Shown here piece by piece: positions 47,356-57,368 of a stretch of 64,000 nt of DNA. A program made the position numbers and the translations under genes. The stretch comes from Pantoea agglomerans (lineage in GTDB: Bacteria; Pseudomonadota; Gammaproteobacteria; Enterobacterales; Enterobacteriaceae), in NCBI RefSeq assembly GCF_021397715.1, contig NZ_CP090207.1, positions 3,658,001 to 3,722,000 on the forward strand. Reading direction: 5' to 3'. Each line of letters begins with the position of its first letter. The first letter of the stretch is position 1. The notes beneath the pieces are model-generated. The model was not told the DNA's origin, did not search any database, and was given only the letters and a program-made list of their open reading frames with translations.

Positions 47356-50211
47356 ATGGAAAAGACATATAACCCGCAAGATATCGAGCAGCCGCTTTAC
47401 GAGCATTGGGAAAAGCAGGGCTACTTCAAACCGAATGGCGATACCAGCCAGGAAAGCTTTTGCATCATGATCCCGCCGCCGAACGTCACCGGTAGCTTGC
47501 ACATGGGTCACGCTTTCCAGCAAACCATCATGGATACCATGATTCGTTACCAGCGTATGCAGGGGAAAAATACCCTGTGGCAGGCCGGTACCGACCATGC
47601 GGGCATCGCCACGCAGATGGTGGTTGAACGCAAGATTGCGGCTGAAGAGGGCAAAACGCGCCAGGATTATGGCCGTGATGCGTTCATCGACAAAATCTGG
47701 CAGTGGAAAGCGGAATCCGGCGGCACCATCACCCGTCAGATGCGCCGTCTCGGCAACTCCGTTGACTGGGAGCGCGAGCGCTTCACCATGGACGAAGGGC
47801 TGTCCAATGCGGTGAAAGAGGTGTTCGTCCGCCTCTATAAAGAGAACCTGATTTACCGTGGCAAGCGCCTGGTCAACTGGGACCCTAAACTGCGCACCGC
47901 CATCTCTGACCTGGAAGTGGAAAACCGCGAGAGCAAAGGCTCGATGTGGCACATCCGCTATCCGCTGGCCAACGGCGCGAAAACCGCTGACGGTAAAGAT
48001 TACCTGGTGGTCGCCACCACCCGTCCGGAAACCCTGCTGGGTGATACCGGCGTGGCGGTGAACCCGGAAGATCCGCGCTACAAAGATCTGATTGGCAAAT
48101 TTGTTATGCTGCCGCTGGTGAACCGTCTGATCCCGATTGTTGGCGATGAACATGCTGACATGGAAAAAGGCACCGGCTGCGTCAAAATCACGCCAGCACA
48201 TGACTTTAACGACTACGAAGTCGGTCGTCGTCATAAGCTGCCGATGATCAACATTCTGACCTTTGACGGTGATATCCGCGAGCGCGCCCAGGTGTATGAC
48301 ACCAACGGCGAAGTCAGCGATGCCTGTTCCGATGAGATCCCGGCGGCGTTCCAGAAGATGGAGCGTTTTGCGGCGCGTAAAGCGATTGTCGCAGCCGTTG
48401 ATCAGCTCGGCCTGCTCGAAGAGATCAAACCGCACGACCTGACCGTCCCTTACGGCGACCGTGGCGGCGTGGTCATTGAGCCGATGCTGACTGACCAGTG
48501 GTACGTGCGCACCGCCCCGCTGGCGAAAGTCGCGGTGGAAGCGGTTGAAAACGGCGACATTCAGTTTGTGCCGAAGCAGTACGAAAACATGTACTTCTCC
48601 TGGATGCGTGATATCCAGGACTGGTGTATCTCCCGTCAGCTGTGGTGGGGTCACCGCATTCCGGCGTGGTATGACAACAACGGTCACGTCTACGTCGGCC
48701 GCACCGAAGACGAAGTGCGCGCTGAAAACAACCTGGCCGCCGATGTGGCGCTGCGTCAGGATGATGACGTGCTGGACACCTGGTTCTCCTCAGGCCTGTG
48801 GACTTTCTCGACCCTGGGCTGGCCGGAAAACACCGAAGCGCTGCGCACCTTCCATCCGACCAGCGTGCTGGTGAGCGGCTTCGACATCATCTTCTTCTGG
48901 ATTGCCCGCATGATCATGCTGACCATGCACTTCATCAAAGATGAAGATGGCAAACCGCAGGTGCCGTTTAAAACCGTCTACATGACCGGTCTGATTCGTG
49001 ATGAAGAAGGCCAGAAAATGTCAAAATCCAAGGGCAACGTGATTGACCCGCTGGATATGGTTGACGGTATTTCGCTGGAAGCGCTGCTGGAAAAACGCAC
49101 CGGTAACATGATGCAGCCGCAGCTGGCTGAGAAGATCCGTAAACGCACCGAGAAGCAGTTCCCGAACGGCATTGAGCCGTCAGGCACCGATGCGCTGCGT
49201 TTCACTCTCGCCGCCCTCGCCTCAACCGGTCGCGACATCAACTGGGACATGAAGCGCCTGGAAGGTTATCGCAACTTCTGTAACAAGCTGTGGAACGCCA
49301 GCCGCTTTGTGCTGATGAACACCGAAGATCAGGATTGCGGCCAGAACGGCGGCGAAATGACGCTGTCGCTGGCGGATCGCTGGATTCTGACCGAGTTCAA
49401 CAGCACGGTGAAAGCCTACCGTGACGCGCTGGATAGCTACCGTTTCGATATCGCGGCTAACCTGCTGTATGACTTCACCTGGAACCAGTTCTGTGACTGG
49501 TATCTGGAGCTGACCAAGCCGGTGATGAACAGCGGCAGTGAATCTGAACTGCGCGGCACCCGTCATACGCTGGTTAACGTGCTGGAAGGCTTGCTGCGTC
49601 TGGCGCACCCGATTATTCCGTTTATCACCGAAACCATCTGGCAGCGCGTGAAGGGGCTGAAAAACATCAGCGACGACACCATCATGCTGCAGCCTTTCCC
49701 GCACTACGATGTGGCGAAAGAAGATGCCGAAGCCAAAGCGGATATCGAGTGGATGAAACAGGCGATCGTCGCGGTGCGTAATATTCGTGCTGAGATGAAC
49801 ATTGCGCTGAGCAAACCGCTGGACGTGCTGCTGCGCGACTGCTCACCGGCCGCACTGCGTCGGGTGGAAGCGAACCGTAACTTCCTGTCGCGCCTGGCGC
49901 GTCTGGAAAGCCTGACCATTCTGCCAGCGGGCGAGAAAGGCCCGGTCTCGGTGACCAAGATCGTTGAAGGCGCAGAGCTGCTGATCCCGATGGCGGATCT
50001 GGTGGATAAAACCGCTGAGCTGGAGCGTCTGGCGAAAGAGCTGGTTAAGCTGGATGTGGAAATCGAGAAGATCGAGACCAAGCTGGCGAACGAAGGCTTT
50101 GTCTCCCGCGCTCCGGAAGCGGTCGTGGCGAAAGAGCGTGAACGCGTGGCCGAACTGCAACAATCAAAAGCAAAACTGATTGAACAGCAGGCGGTGATTG
50201 CGGCGCTCTGA
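47356..50211 (+). CDS. valS: ValS, valyl-tRNA synthetase
   Basis: Class I synthetase that charges tRNA-Val, 951 residues as in E. coli. The HIGH-type motif is HMGH (49-52) in [15 protein letters not shown]; the KMSKS loop is at about 554-558 ([14 protein letters not shown]). The editing domain (about 200-370) and the C-terminal coiled coil (about 880-950; [17 protein letters not shown]) are present. It is followed by a strong terminator and then by a T6SS accessory module that is not found at this place in E. coli. Confidence 0.98.
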   Translation: MEKTYNPQDIEQPLYEHWEKQGYFKPNGDTSQESFCIMIPPPNVTGSLHMGHAFQQTIMDTMIRYQRMQGKNTLWQAGTDHAGIATQMVVERKIAAEEGKTRQDYGRDAFIDKIWQWKAESGGTITRQMRRLGNSVDWERERFTMDEGLSNAVKEVFVRLYKENLIYRGKRLVNWDPKLRTAISDLEVENRESKGSMWHIRYPLANGAKTADGKDYLVVATTRPETLLGDTGVAVNPEDPRYKDLIGKFVMLPLVNRLIPIVGDEHADMEKGTGCVKITPAHDFNDYEVGRRHKLPMINILTFDGDIRERAQVYDTNGEVSDACSDEIPAAFQKMERFAARKAIVAAVDQLGLLEEIKPHDLTVPYGDRGGVVIEPMLTDQWYVRTAPLAKVAVEAVENGDIQFVPKQYENMYFSWMRDIQDWCISRQLWWGHRIPAWYDNNGHVYVGRTEDEVRAENNLAADVALRQDDDVLDTWFSSGLWTFSTLGWPENTEALRTFHPTSVLVSGFDIIFFWIARMIMLTMHFIKDEDGKPQVPFKTVYMTGLIRDEEGQKMSKSKGNVIDPLDMVDGISLEALLEKRTGNMMQPQLAEKIRKRTEKQFPNGIEPSGTDALRFTLAALASTGRDINWDMKRLEGYRNFCNKLWNASRFVLMNTEDQDCGQNGGEMTLSLADRWILTEFNSTVKAYRDALDSYRFDIAANLLYDFTWNQFCDWYLELTKPVMNSGSESELRGTRHTLVNVLEGLLRLAHPIIPFITETIWQRVKGLKNISDDTIMLQPFPHYDVAKEDAEAKADIEWMKQAIVAVRNIRAEMNIALSKPLDVLLRDCSPAALRRVEANRNFLSRLARLESLTILPAGEKGPVSVTKIVEGAELLIPMADLVDKTAELERLAKELVKLDVEIEKIETKLANEGFVSRAPEAVVAKERERVAELQQSKAKLIEQQAVIAAL

Positions 50212-50236
50212 TTGACAGATTGCCCTGCCCTGAACA

Positions 50237-50264
50237 AACCCTGCGCTCGCGCAGGGTTTTTTAT
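50237..50264 (+). terminator. Terminator after valS
   Basis: AACCCTGCGC-TC-GCGCAGGGTT is followed by TTTTATT. Confidence 0.9.
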
Positions 50265-50464
50265 TTATAAATGGTAATAAAGGTAAGCGTTTAGCAAGGT
50301 GCAGACTTAATCACAGAGTAAACCCGGCGACTGTTCTGCCCTGCCCACCTGCCGCAGACAAAAGAACCTGGCTTAGACTAGCGATTTCAGGAATGATGAA
50401 AGACTGGTTATAACGCAAAACGTTGATTAAGTAATAAATCAGGTGTGTTATTTAACAGGCATAA

Positions 50465-50986
50465 TCATTGTTGTGATGAACCGTCCTCCGGCCTCACCTC
50501 GCCTTTTTGACCCGCATAACGCTTTTTTAATACAGCCAGGCATCTTTTTTGCCAGTATCCTCCGGTGGGTAATTTATTAAGTGCGGCACTGGTTAGTATA
50601 AAGTACGCTTCTGTTTCATTCTGGGTGGGTTCAATAAATGGCAGCCCGCATATACTATTAATATTATTTTCATTAACGAACTTCAATACTTCTTCAGGGT
50701 TCTCAGGTAAGGCATAGGCCATAGAGATATTCAAACCTTCCTGAAATGATGTTATCCCTAAGAAGGGTGATTGATTAAGGATGGGATAAAGTGCTATCCA
50801 GCGTGGTCTGCCCTGAGAAAGATATTCAGATATCTGGTCATAATCAACGTCTGAGAGAGGGCTATTGTCGTTATTCATGGAGGCCGTAAGCACTTTATCT
50901 GACAAAACCTGTTCAGCAGATTGAGGGTTTCCTGATGCGCAGGCCACCGCAAACAAGGTTAAGACTACGATAATAAGCCATTTCAT
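50465..50986 (-). CDS. Lipoprotein, putative immunity to Tlde1-like effector of module 2
   Basis: The 173 residues begin with a lipoprotein signal (MKWLIIVVLTLFAVACASG; lipobox VAC). The mature part is hydrophilic, with further cysteines (CGLPF, KRCLAV). Its start overlaps the effector stop by four bases (ATGA), the usual arrangement of an immunity gene. A periplasm-facing lipoprotein suits protection against a peptidoglycan-acting effector. It does not resemble the membrane protein in the matching place in module 1. The role is inferred from position. Confidence 0.65.
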   Translation of the reverse strand: MKWLIIVVLTLFAVACASGNPQSAEQVLSDKVLTASMNNDNSPLSDVDYDQISEYLSQGRPRWIALYPILNQSPFLGITSFQEGLNISMAYALPENPEEVLKFVNENNINSICGLPFIEPTQNETEAYFILTSAALNKLPTGGYWQKRCLAVLKKRYAGQKGEVRPEDGSSQQ

Positions 50987-51345
50987 TTCACGATTAACTC
51001 CCTGTCGCCGCTATCTGCAATGCTCTTCCTGACATTAAAAGAGGCAACAATACAGCCATTGGAGGCAGTACCAAAGCCATTATCTCCATGAATAAGGAAT
51101 CCAGCGCGACCACACATATTATTGCCTGCATAAGGCGTCAGACGGAGAACAAATCGTCCGGCTGTCGGATGCTTTGCCACCGGATGGCCAATCTTATACT
51201 TGCCCGCAGGCAAAGGGCCTTTGTTAACTTCACATGCTAATGCAGGATCGTCTTTGTATCCTTCAGCTCCGGCATATAATGCATCGAATTTATAGACACC
51301 ATCTCGTGTAAAAGATCGCTTTCTCACGTCATAAACCCATGTCAT
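50983..51345 (-). CDS. Tlde1-like (DUF2778) T6SS effector, module 2
   Basis: The 120 residues are a compact L,D-transpeptidase-like domain: the typical GPLPAGKYKIGHP (43-55), then FLIHGDNGFGTASNGCIVAS with H86, S96 and C98 as the likely catalytic set. It is about 50 residues shorter than its counterpart in module 1 and diverged outside the motifs. No signal peptide. A GGAGC site precedes the ATG. It lies between hcp (51 bases upstream) and the lipoprotein gene. Expected to modify or cut peptidoglycan peptides in a target cell, as known for Salmonella Tlde1. Confidence 0.82.
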   Translation of the reverse strand: MTWVYDVRKRSFTRDGVYKFDALYAGAEGYKDDPALACEVNKGPLPAGKYKIGHPVAKHPTAGRFVLRLTPYAGNNMCGRAGFLIHGDNGFGTASNGCIVASFNVRKSIADSGDRELIVK

Positions 51346-51396
51346 ACCTGCTCCTTACAATGACGCAAAGAGGTGCGACGCCATTAAATAGTTGGA

Positions 51397-51876
51397 TTAC
51401 GCGCGTTCCTTCCATGAATCGGAATGCTGAATATTACCATCGCAATACTTCCAGGTGATTTTTTCGTAGCGCAGCGTCACTGACTCAAGATGGTTCATAT
51501 TTTCAATCGATTTAATGTTATGCATAAGTGGGTTAACTGACACCACTTTTACCCCTTCAATGAACATGTTGAAGTACTCTTCCTCCTGGCCTGCATGATT
51601 AATGCGATACCATTTTATTTCAGCTGATTTAAGTGTTTGTCCGGAGGATACTGCCTTGTAGAGATAAGGGCTGGATGAATCAAATTCTTTTTCGAACTCC
51701 AATGCACTGTGAATACGCGTTCCGGTGAGTTTGCCCGTGTGGGGATCAACAGGAATGCTCAACCCATGCATGAAACTAAGAACTTCGATACTTCCTTCCC
51801 GATGCTGAACATCAACTGAACCTTTGATATCTGCGCCGCCATCATCTTTTAACCAGAGGTAAGCTGGAATTGCCAT
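51397..51876 (-). CDS. hcp: Hcp (TssD) T6SS tube protein, module 2
   Basis: The 159-residue Hcp is paralogous to the one at 12595-13080: both share PAY.WLKDDGGADIKGSVDVQ, FDS.SPYLYKAV..GQTLKSAEI and KITW.Y.DGN. The differences cluster between residues 35-65 and in the last 50 residues. Here it is the first gene of hcp, effector, lipoprotein, the reverse placement compared with module 1. An AAGGGATT sequence lies upstream of the ATG. As no structural T6SS genes accompany it, it is an orphan cargo Hcp. Confidence 0.93.
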   Translation of the reverse strand: MAIPAYLWLKDDGGADIKGSVDVQHREGSIEVLSFMHGLSIPVDPHTGKLTGTRIHSALEFEKEFDSSSPYLYKAVSSGQTLKSAEIKWYRINHAGQEEEYFNMFIEGVKVVSVNPLMHNIKSIENMNHLESVTLRYEKITWKYCDGNIQHSDSWKERA

Positions 51877-52177
51877 GAAATTAATCCCTTAAATAGCGTT
51901 AAAGATCTTAACTTACAGCAGTAAACCACTGGAATTTTGATTCAAATCAAATAAAATAAAAGCAGCCAATTAAAAACCTGGATAATTAAGTCAGGGGAAT
52001 AATTATTTATTATTAAATGAACCAGTGACGACAACAGAGAGAATAATTAATTAAATCACCATAAAAAGGATAAATGCACATTTAATGCCTGTGTGAATTA
52101 TCACAAATATTGCTTTTACATGACGATAATGTTATTTCTGGTGTATGTCTAATTGAATTGCACAATCCAATCCCAAC
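51877..52177. other. AT-rich intergenic region between hcp and yjgM
   Basis: 300 bases between divergent genes, strongly AT-rich, without a gene or strong hairpin. It probably holds the promoter of the Hcp module. Confidence 0.5.
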
Positions 52178-52678
52178 ATGATTTCTGACTCTCAGCACCT
52201 CCAGGTGCGGCCGATTACTGCCGCCGACAATCCGCATATTGCCCAGGTAATCCGCGACGTTTCAGCGGAGTTCGGCCTGACGGCGGATAAGGGATACACC
52301 GTATCCGATCCGCAACTTGACCACCTGTTTGAGTTGTACAGCGCCGAACAGAGCGCCTACTGGATTATTGAGGCTGACGGCAAGGTGGTCGGCGGCGGCG
52401 GCGTAGCGCCACTGGCCTGCAGCGCGCCCGATATCTGCGAACTGCAGAAGATGTATTTCCTGCCTGTGGTACGCGGTCAGGGACTGGCGCGCGAGCTGGC
52501 GCTGCGGGCGCTGGATCATGCCCGTCAGCACGGTTTTCGTCGCTGCTACCTCGAAACCACGGCCAGCCTGACCAGAGCGATTAAGCTGTATGAATCGCTG
52601 GGCTTTGAGCATATCGACAGCGCCATGGGCTGTACCGGTCACGTTGACTGTGAAGTGCGAATGCTGAAAAACCTGTAA
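52178..52678 (+). CDS. yjgM: YjgM, GNAT-family N-acetyltransferase
   Basis: The 166 residues are a single GNAT domain that closely resembles E. coli YjgM ([45 protein letters not shown]). The acetyl-CoA loop is RGQGLA (about 108-113). The substrate is not established from sequence. It keeps the E. coli neighbourhood near argI, rraB and valS, and is convergent with miaE. Confidence 0.9.
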   Translation: MISDSQHLQVRPITAADNPHIAQVIRDVSAEFGLTADKGYTVSDPQLDHLFELYSAEQSAYWIIEADGKVVGGGGVAPLACSAPDICELQKMYFLPVVRGQGLARELALRALDHARQHGFRRCYLETTASLTRAIKLYESLGFEHIDSAMGCTGHVDCEVRMLKNL

Positions 52679-52732
52679 CCGCTGCGGGCCACTGCACCGT
52701 CAGCCCAGTCTCTTTAGCTGTAACGCTGCGGT

Positions 52733-53494
52733 TCAGAAGGTCGGTACGCCACTGTGAAAACGTAATTCGCCGTCCGGCTCGCTGATCAATCGCGCTTCGG
52801 TTTCGCCAATCGCCCGTACCCGTGGCGCGATATCTTTCGCTGAGATCTGCGCCGCCAGGGTTAAATAGTCCTGATAGTGGCGCGCTTCTGAGCGCAGCAG
52901 TGAGATATAAAACTTCTCCAGCTCGCTATCCAGCCACGGCGCCAGCGCCGCAAACCGCTCGCAGGAGCGCGCTTCAATGTAAGCACCGCAAATCAGCTTA
53001 TCCACCAGCGTCTCCGGCTCATGGGTTGTCACTTCACGCAGCAGGGACTTCGCATAGCGGCTGGAGGTGATCTTCTGATAGACCAATCCGCGCGACTGCA
53101 TAATTTCCCATACCTGATAGAAGTGATGCAGCTCTTCTTTAATCAGCAGCACCATCTTTTCCACCAGCTCATCCGCCCACGGCAGTTCATTGCGGACGAT
53201 GATGCGTTTGGTGAGATTTTTATGGGCATTGATAAAGTCGCTGTCGCTATCTTCGCGGAAGATAAAATCTTCGTACGGTTTCAGCCAGCCGAGGATCGCC
53301 TCACCGCTGGGTTTGTCAGCCACATATTTACGGATCAGCCAGACCGCGGTCTGCGCGGCTTTCAGTTCGCACACCAGGTGATCGGTTAACAGCAGGGTCA
53401 GATTTTCCGGTTTACGCGCCTCATCAATCCAGGCTTGTGGCGTGCGGCAGTGCAGAAACTGATAAATGGGTTCAAGTAAGGGTGCGTAGTTCAT
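52733..53494 (-). CDS. miaE: MiaE, tRNA 2-methylthio-N6-isopentenyladenosine-37 hydroxylase
   Basis: Di-iron monooxygenase that hydroxylates ms2i6A37 to ms2io6A37 in tRNA. The 253 residues form a ferritin-like four-helix bundle with iron-ligand motifs EELHHF (about 134-139) and EARSCERF (about 190) and SEARHYQDYL (about 220). E. coli K-12 lacks miaE; Salmonella and many Erwiniaceae have it at this place next to argI/rraB. It lies between yjgM (convergent) and rraB (same strand). Confidence 0.93.
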   Translation of the reverse strand: MNYAPLLEPIYQFLHCRTPQAWIDEARKPENLTLLLTDHLVCELKAAQTAVWLIRKYVADKPSGEAILGWLKPYEDFIFREDSDSDFINAHKNLTKRIIVRNELPWADELVEKMVLLIKEELHHFYQVWEIMQSRGLVYQKITSSRYAKSLLREVTTHEPETLVDKLICGAYIEARSCERFAALAPWLDSELEKFYISLLRSEARHYQDYLTLAAQISAKDIAPRVRAIGETEARLISEPDGELRFHSGVPTF

Positions 53495-53551
53495 GGTGTT
53501 AAAACAGGGCTGGAAAAGAAGAGAGGCGGAGAATTCCCCGCCCTGCGCGAC

Positions 53552-53971
53552 TTAGTGGCGAATGCCATTATCATCTTCATCGTCGATGGCGTCTTCGTCA
53601 TCTTCATCTTCGGCGTCCGGGTCTTCGAAGTAGGTGCCCCAGCCGTCGTAGTCGACATTGTATTTACCGATCAGGTTCACCAGTTGCTCAACCTGCACAT
53701 CAATCAGCTCTGGCTTCAGCGCCGATTCACTGATGATGTCAACGCACATCACGGTCGTCCCATCTTCCAGCTCCAGCTCTTCCGGCTCGGTCACTTCATA
53801 ACCCAGCTTGAAGGCGTCAACTGCGGCCTTTTCCAGTGAATCGAAGTTGTTGCACGAGAGATGATGCTCGATGGTATAAAGCGCATCGGGATCGCTGCCA
53901 TCCTCCAGCAGCTCTTCAATGATCAGGCGCGTCTCTTCACGCTGCTCTTCCAATAATGCTTCATATGCCAT
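53552..53971 (-). CDS. rraB: RraB, RNase E inhibitor protein B
   Basis: Small acidic regulator that binds RNase E and alters mRNA decay. The 139 residues share the block [20 protein letters not shown] and [14 protein letters not shown] with E. coli RraB, plus [19 protein letters not shown] and an Asp/Glu-rich tail ending in GIRH. I start at ATG 53971, seven bases after AGAGGA; the frame opens earlier at 54004 but that part is not family-like. It is divergent from argI. Confidence 0.94.
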   Translation of the reverse strand: MAYEALLEEQREETRLIIEELLEDGSDPDALYTIEHHLSCNNFDSLEKAAVDAFKLGYEVTEPEELELEDGTTVMCVDIISESALKPELIDVQVEQLVNLIGKYNVDYDGWGTYFEDPDAEDEDDEDAIDDEDDNGIRH

Positions 53972-54070
53972 AACGATGTCCTCTCTGAGTTCGGCAATAA
54001 ACAATTATTTTCCCACACTGCCTGTCGCGCCACTACACAAAACGAAAAGTTTATTCTCGCCGGGGTTGAA

Positions 54071-54109
54071 AATGCATATTCATACGGTTAGATTGAATTT
54101 TAATTCATT
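54071..54109. promoter_or_regulatory. Tandem ARG boxes (ArgR operator) upstream of argI
   Basis: A perfect ARG-box core TGAATTTTAATTCA lies at 54094-54107 (box 54092-54109). A weaker 18-base box (AATGCATATTCATACGGT, 54071-54088) precedes it with the canonical 3-base spacing. This is the layout bound by the ArgR hexamer with arginine. Confidence 0.85.
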
Positions 54110-54131
54110 TTTATGGTTACCGGAGTGTTGT

Positions 54132-55139
54132 ATGAGTCAGCTGTATCAGCGCCATTTCCTCAGGCTACTGGATTTTACCCCGGCCGAAATTAATTACCTG
54201 CTTACCCTTGCTGCGGAATTAAAACGCGCGAAAAAAAGTGGCAGTGAAGTCCCGACCCTGAAAGGCAAAAATATCGCGCTCATCTTCGAAAAAGACTCGA
54301 CCCGTACCCGATGCTCTTTCGAAGTTGCCGCTTACGATCAGGGTGCTAACGTCACTTATCTCGGTCCGAGCGGCAGCCAGATCGGGCATAAAGAGTCGAT
54401 GCGCGACACCGCGCGGGTACTGGGCCGGATGTATGACGGTATCCAGTATCGCGGTTACGGCCAGGAGCTGGTGGAAACCCTGGCGGAGCACGCTGGCGTG
54501 CCGGTGTGGAATGGACTGACCACGGAGTTTCATCCGACACAGCTGCTGGCCGATCTGCTGACCATGCAGGAGCATCTGCCAGGCAAAACGCTCAGCCAGA
54601 TGACGCTGGTTTACGTCGGCGATGCCCGCAATAACATGGGCAACACCATGCTGGAAGCGGCGGCGCTGGTCGGGCTGGATCTGCGTCTGGTGGCACCGCA
54701 GAGCTGCTGGCCAGAGGCGCAGCTGGTGGAGCAGTGTCGCGACGTGGCGCAGCAGACCGGCGGCAAAATCACCCTCACCGATAACATTGCTGACGGCGTC
54801 AAAGGTGCAGACTTTATCTACACCGACGTCTGGGTGTCGATGGGCGAAGCCAAAGCGGTGTGGGAAGAGCGTATCGCCCTGCTGCGTGACTTTCAGGTTA
54901 ACCGGGCGATGCTCGATCTGACCGGCAATCCGCAGGTGAAATTCCTGCACTGTCTGCCCGCTTTCCATGACGATCAGACCACGCTGGGCCGGCAGATGGC
55001 GGAACAGTACGATCTGCCGAACGGCATGGAAGTGAGTAACGAGGTGTTTGAATCACCGCACAGTATCGTGTTCGATCAGGCGGAAAACCGGATGCACACC
55101 ATCAAAGCGGTGATGGTGGCGACGCTGGGGCAACGCTGA
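54132..55139 (+). CDS. argI: Ornithine carbamoyltransferase (ArgI/ArgF)
   Basis: Trimeric enzyme making citrulline from ornithine and carbamoyl phosphate in arginine synthesis. The 335 residues begin [15 protein letters not shown]; the carbamoyl-phosphate loop is STRTR (56-60), the segment [10 protein letters not shown] follows, and HCLPAFHD marks the ornithine side. The start at 54132 gives the canonical N-terminus; the frame continues upstream through the ARG boxes, which cannot be coding. Repression by ArgR is expected from those boxes. The position beside rraB is as for argI in E. coli. Confidence 0.96.
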   Translation: MSQLYQRHFLRLLDFTPAEINYLLTLAAELKRAKKSGSEVPTLKGKNIALIFEKDSTRTRCSFEVAAYDQGANVTYLGPSGSQIGHKESMRDTARVLGRMYDGIQYRGYGQELVETLAEHAGVPVWNGLTTEFHPTQLLADLLTMQEHLPGKTLSQMTLVYVGDARNNMGNTMLEAAALVGLDLRLVAPQSCWPEAQLVEQCRDVAQQTGGKITLTDNIADGVKGADFIYTDVWVSMGEAKAVWEERIALLRDFQVNRAMLDLTGNPQVKFLHCLPAFHDDQTTLGRQMAEQYDLPNGMEVSNEVFESPHSIVFDQAENRMHTIKAVMVATLGQR

Positions 55140-55237
55140 TGCAGATTCCCGGCGTCTGCCTGTATCAGCCAGGCACGGCAGCCCAATCGCCCCGCTTCGG
55201 GGCCAGCGCAAACGGTTTCCTCGCGCACGATTTTCCC

Positions 55238-55265
55238 TTGCTGCCCGGCAGCGAATGGGTATAAT
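55238..55265 (+). promoter_or_regulatory. pyrLBI promoter
   Basis: TTGCTG (55238-55243) and TATAAT (55260-55265) are separated by 16 bases, upstream of the leader peptide. Confidence 0.75.
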
Positions 55266-55289
55266 GCGCCACAATTTGCCGGAGGAAAT

Positions 55290-55391
55290 ATGCTACAGCG
55301 CAGCGGACAATTTGACGCTCAATCACGCCTGACCACAGGCGGCGCCGCTGTTTCTTTCGGTCATCGACCCGATCTTAAAAAAGCCCCTTAA
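55290..55391 (+). CDS. pyrL: PyrL leader peptide
   Basis: A 33-residue open frame preceded by CCGGAGGAAAT and ending at the TAA inside the terminator loop. Coupled transcription and translation of this leader is known to control pyrBI: at low UTP, RNA polymerase pauses in U-rich stretches, the ribosome catches up and the terminator cannot form. The product (starting MLQRSGQFDA) has fewer Phe codons and a shorter U-rich tract (GTTTCTTTC near 55350) than the E. coli leader. Confidence 0.8.
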   Translation: MLQRSGQFDAQSRLTTGGAAVSFGHRPDLKKAP

Positions 55392-55408
55392 TCAGGGGCT
55401 TTTTTTTG
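55378..55408 (+). terminator. pyrBI attenuator
   Basis: AGCCCCT (55382-55388) and AGGGGCT (55394-55400) form a stem with flanking A-run and eight T residues; the leader stop codon is in the loop. It lies 30 bases before pyrB. Confidence 0.9.
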
Positions 55409-55439
55409 TCCGCAATCCGGCCGCGCAGAGGAGAAAGCT

Positions 55440-56375
55440 ATGGCTAACCCGCTATATCGCAAGCACATTATTTCGATCAACGACCTCAGCCGTGACGAGC
55501 TGGAACTGGTGCTGCATACCGCTGCACAGCTCAAAGCGCACCCGCAGCCGGAGCTGCTGAAGCATAACGTGATCGCCAGCTGCTTTTTTGAAGCCTCGAC
55601 CCGCACCCGGTTGTCGTTTGAGACGGCGATCCATCGTCTCGGCGCATCGGTTGTGGGTTTTGCCGACGGCAGCAATACCTCGCTGGGCAAGAAAGGCGAA
55701 ACCCTGGCCGACACCATCTCCGTGATCAGCACCTATGTTGATGCGATTGTGATGCGTCATCCGCAGGAGGGCGCGGCGCGGCTGGCAACGGAGTTCTCTG
55801 GCGGCATCCCGATTCTCAACGCCGGTGACGGAGCCAACCAGCATCCGACCCAGACGCTGCTCGATCTCTTCACCATTCAGGAGACCCAGAGTCGCCTGAA
55901 CCAGCTCAATGTGGCGATGGTCGGCGACCTGAAATATGGCCGCACCGTGCACTCCCTGACACAGGCGCTGGCGAAGTTTGATGGCAACCGCTTCTTCTTT
56001 ATCGCCCCCGATGCGCTGGCGATGCCGGCTTACATCACCGATATGCTGGATGAGAAAAACATCGCCTGGTCACGGCATGACAGCTTTGAAGAGGTGATGC
56101 CGCAGCTCGATATCCTCTACATGACGCGGGTACAGAAAGAGCGGCTCGATCCGTCGGAGTATGCCAACGTCAAAGCGCAGTTCATTCTGCGGGCCGCCGA
56201 TCTGGCGACGGCGCGTGACAACATGAAGGTGCTGCATCCGCTGCCGCGCATCGACGAAATCACCACCGATGTCGATAAAACCCCCTACGCCTGGTACTTC
56301 CAGCAGGCCGGAAACGGCATCTACGCGCGTCAGGCTCTGCTGGCGCTGGTATTAAACAGCGAACCCGCCCTGTAA
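55440..56375 (+). CDS. pyrB: PyrB, aspartate carbamoyltransferase catalytic chain
   Basis: Catalytic subunit of ATCase, the first committed step of pyrimidine synthesis. The 311 residues match the E. coli chain: carbamoyl-phosphate loop STRTR (53-57), [10 protein letters not shown] near 134, and HPLPRIDEI near 265. The ATG follows GAGGAGAAAGCT. It is followed 12 bases later by pyrI, with which it forms the allosteric holoenzyme, and is controlled by the UTP-sensitive attenuator just upstream. Confidence 0.97.
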   Translation: MANPLYRKHIISINDLSRDELELVLHTAAQLKAHPQPELLKHNVIASCFFEASTRTRLSFETAIHRLGASVVGFADGSNTSLGKKGETLADTISVISTYVDAIVMRHPQEGAARLATEFSGGIPILNAGDGANQHPTQTLLDLFTIQETQSRLNQLNVAMVGDLKYGRTVHSLTQALAKFDGNRFFFIAPDALAMPAYITDMLDEKNIAWSRHDSFEEVMPQLDILYMTRVQKERLDPSEYANVKAQFILRAADLATARDNMKVLHPLPRIDEITTDVDKTPYAWYFQQAGNGIYARQALLALVLNSEPAL

Positions 56376-56387
56376 GGAGATCCTCAG

Positions 56388-56852
56388 ATGACACACGACA
56401 ACAAATTGCAGGTCGAAGCGATCAAGCGCGGCACGGTAATCGACCATATCCCGGCCCAGGTCGGATTCAAACTGCTCTCCCTGTTCCGTCTGACCGAGAC
56501 CGATCAGCGCATCACCATCGGCCTGAATCTGCCGTCAGGCGAGATGGGCCGCAAAGATCTGATCAAGATTGAAAACACCTTTCTGACCGACGACCAGGTC
56601 AACCAGCTGGCGGTCTATGCGCCCCATGCTACGGTCAACCGCATCGACGATTACGAAGTGGTGGCGAAGATCGCCCCGACGCTGCCGGAGCACGTTGAGC
56701 GGGTGCTGACCTGCCCGAACAGCAACTGCATCAGCCGCAGCGAACCGGTCTTCTCCAGTTTTGCGGTGAAGCAGCGCGCCGATGATGTTCATCTGAAGTG
56801 CAAATATTGTGAAAAAGAGTTCGCGCGCCATGTGGTGTTGGGTCACTGGTAA
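56388..56852 (+). CDS. pyrI: PyrI, aspartate carbamoyltransferase regulatory chain
   Basis: Regulatory subunit that binds CTP, UTP and ATP and contacts PyrB through a zinc domain. The 154 residues show the allosteric domain (about 1-100, with [15 protein letters not shown]) and the four zinc cysteines C109, C114, C138 and C141 at the canonical positions. An AAGGAGA site precedes the start. It is the last gene of pyrLBI; ridA begins 72 bases later. Confidence 0.97.
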   Translation: MTHDNKLQVEAIKRGTVIDHIPAQVGFKLLSLFRLTETDQRITIGLNLPSGEMGRKDLIKIENTFLTDDQVNQLAVYAPHATVNRIDDYEVVAKIAPTLPEHVERVLTCPNSNCISRSEPVFSSFAVKQRADDVHLKCKYCEKEFARHVVLGHW

Positions 56853-56924
56853 TCGTTCCGGCCGACCCTATAATGGTCAGCACCGGCGGGCTCACCGCCC
56901 TACTGCCTTATTCAAGGAGCAATA

Positions 56925-57311
56925 ATGTCTCGTGAAATCAGTACTGAAAAAGCCCCTGCCGCCATCGGCCCCTATGTTCAGGGTGTCGATCTCGGCAGCA
57001 TGATCATCACCTCCGGTCAGATCCCGGTCGATCCGGCCACCGGCATGGTCGCCGATGACGTGACCGCCCAGGCGCGTCAGTCGCTGGAAAACGTGAAGGC
57101 GATTGTGGAAGCGGCTGGCCTGAAGGTCGGCGATATCGTGAAAACCACGGTATTCGTTAAGGATCTGAACGATTTCGCCACGGTGAATGCAGCCTATGAG
57201 GCATTCTTCACCGAGCATCAGGCGGCATTCCCGGCCCGTTCCTGCGTTGAAGTGGCGCGCCTGCCAAAAGATGTGAAGATTGAAATTGAGGCGATTGCCG
57301 TTCGTCGCTGA
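56925..57311 (+). CDS. ridA: RidA, 2-iminobutanoate/2-iminopropanoate deaminase
   Basis: Trimeric enzyme that hydrolyses reactive enamine/imine intermediates from PLP enzymes such as IlvA. The 128 residues contain the substrate-binding R105 in PARSCVEV and the C-terminal LPKDVKIEIEAIAV typical of RidA. A CAAGGAGC site lies upstream. The pyrI-ridA order is as in E. coli. Confidence 0.96.
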   Translation: MSREISTEKAPAAIGPYVQGVDLGSMIITSGQIPVDPATGMVADDVTAQARQSLENVKAIVEAAGLKVGDIVKTTVFVKDLNDFATVNAAYEAFFTEHQAAFPARSCVEVARLPKDVKIEIEAIAVRR

Positions 57312-57328
57312 GTCACGACGGATGCGTA

Positions 57329-57363
57329 GCCGCCTCGCTGCCTGACGCTGGCAGCGAGGCGGC
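57329..57363. terminator. Long inverted repeat between ridA and lplT
   Basis: A perfect 14-bp stem (GCCGCCTCGCTGCC and its complement) with a 7-base loop lies between convergent genes. T-runs are weak, so its role as bidirectional terminator is likely but not certain. Confidence 0.6.
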
Positions 57364-57368
57364 CAGCC

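Noticed and set aside
47281-48687. Long minus-strand open frame opposite valS
   Set aside because: A shadow of the valS codon pattern; the plus-strand gene is unambiguous.
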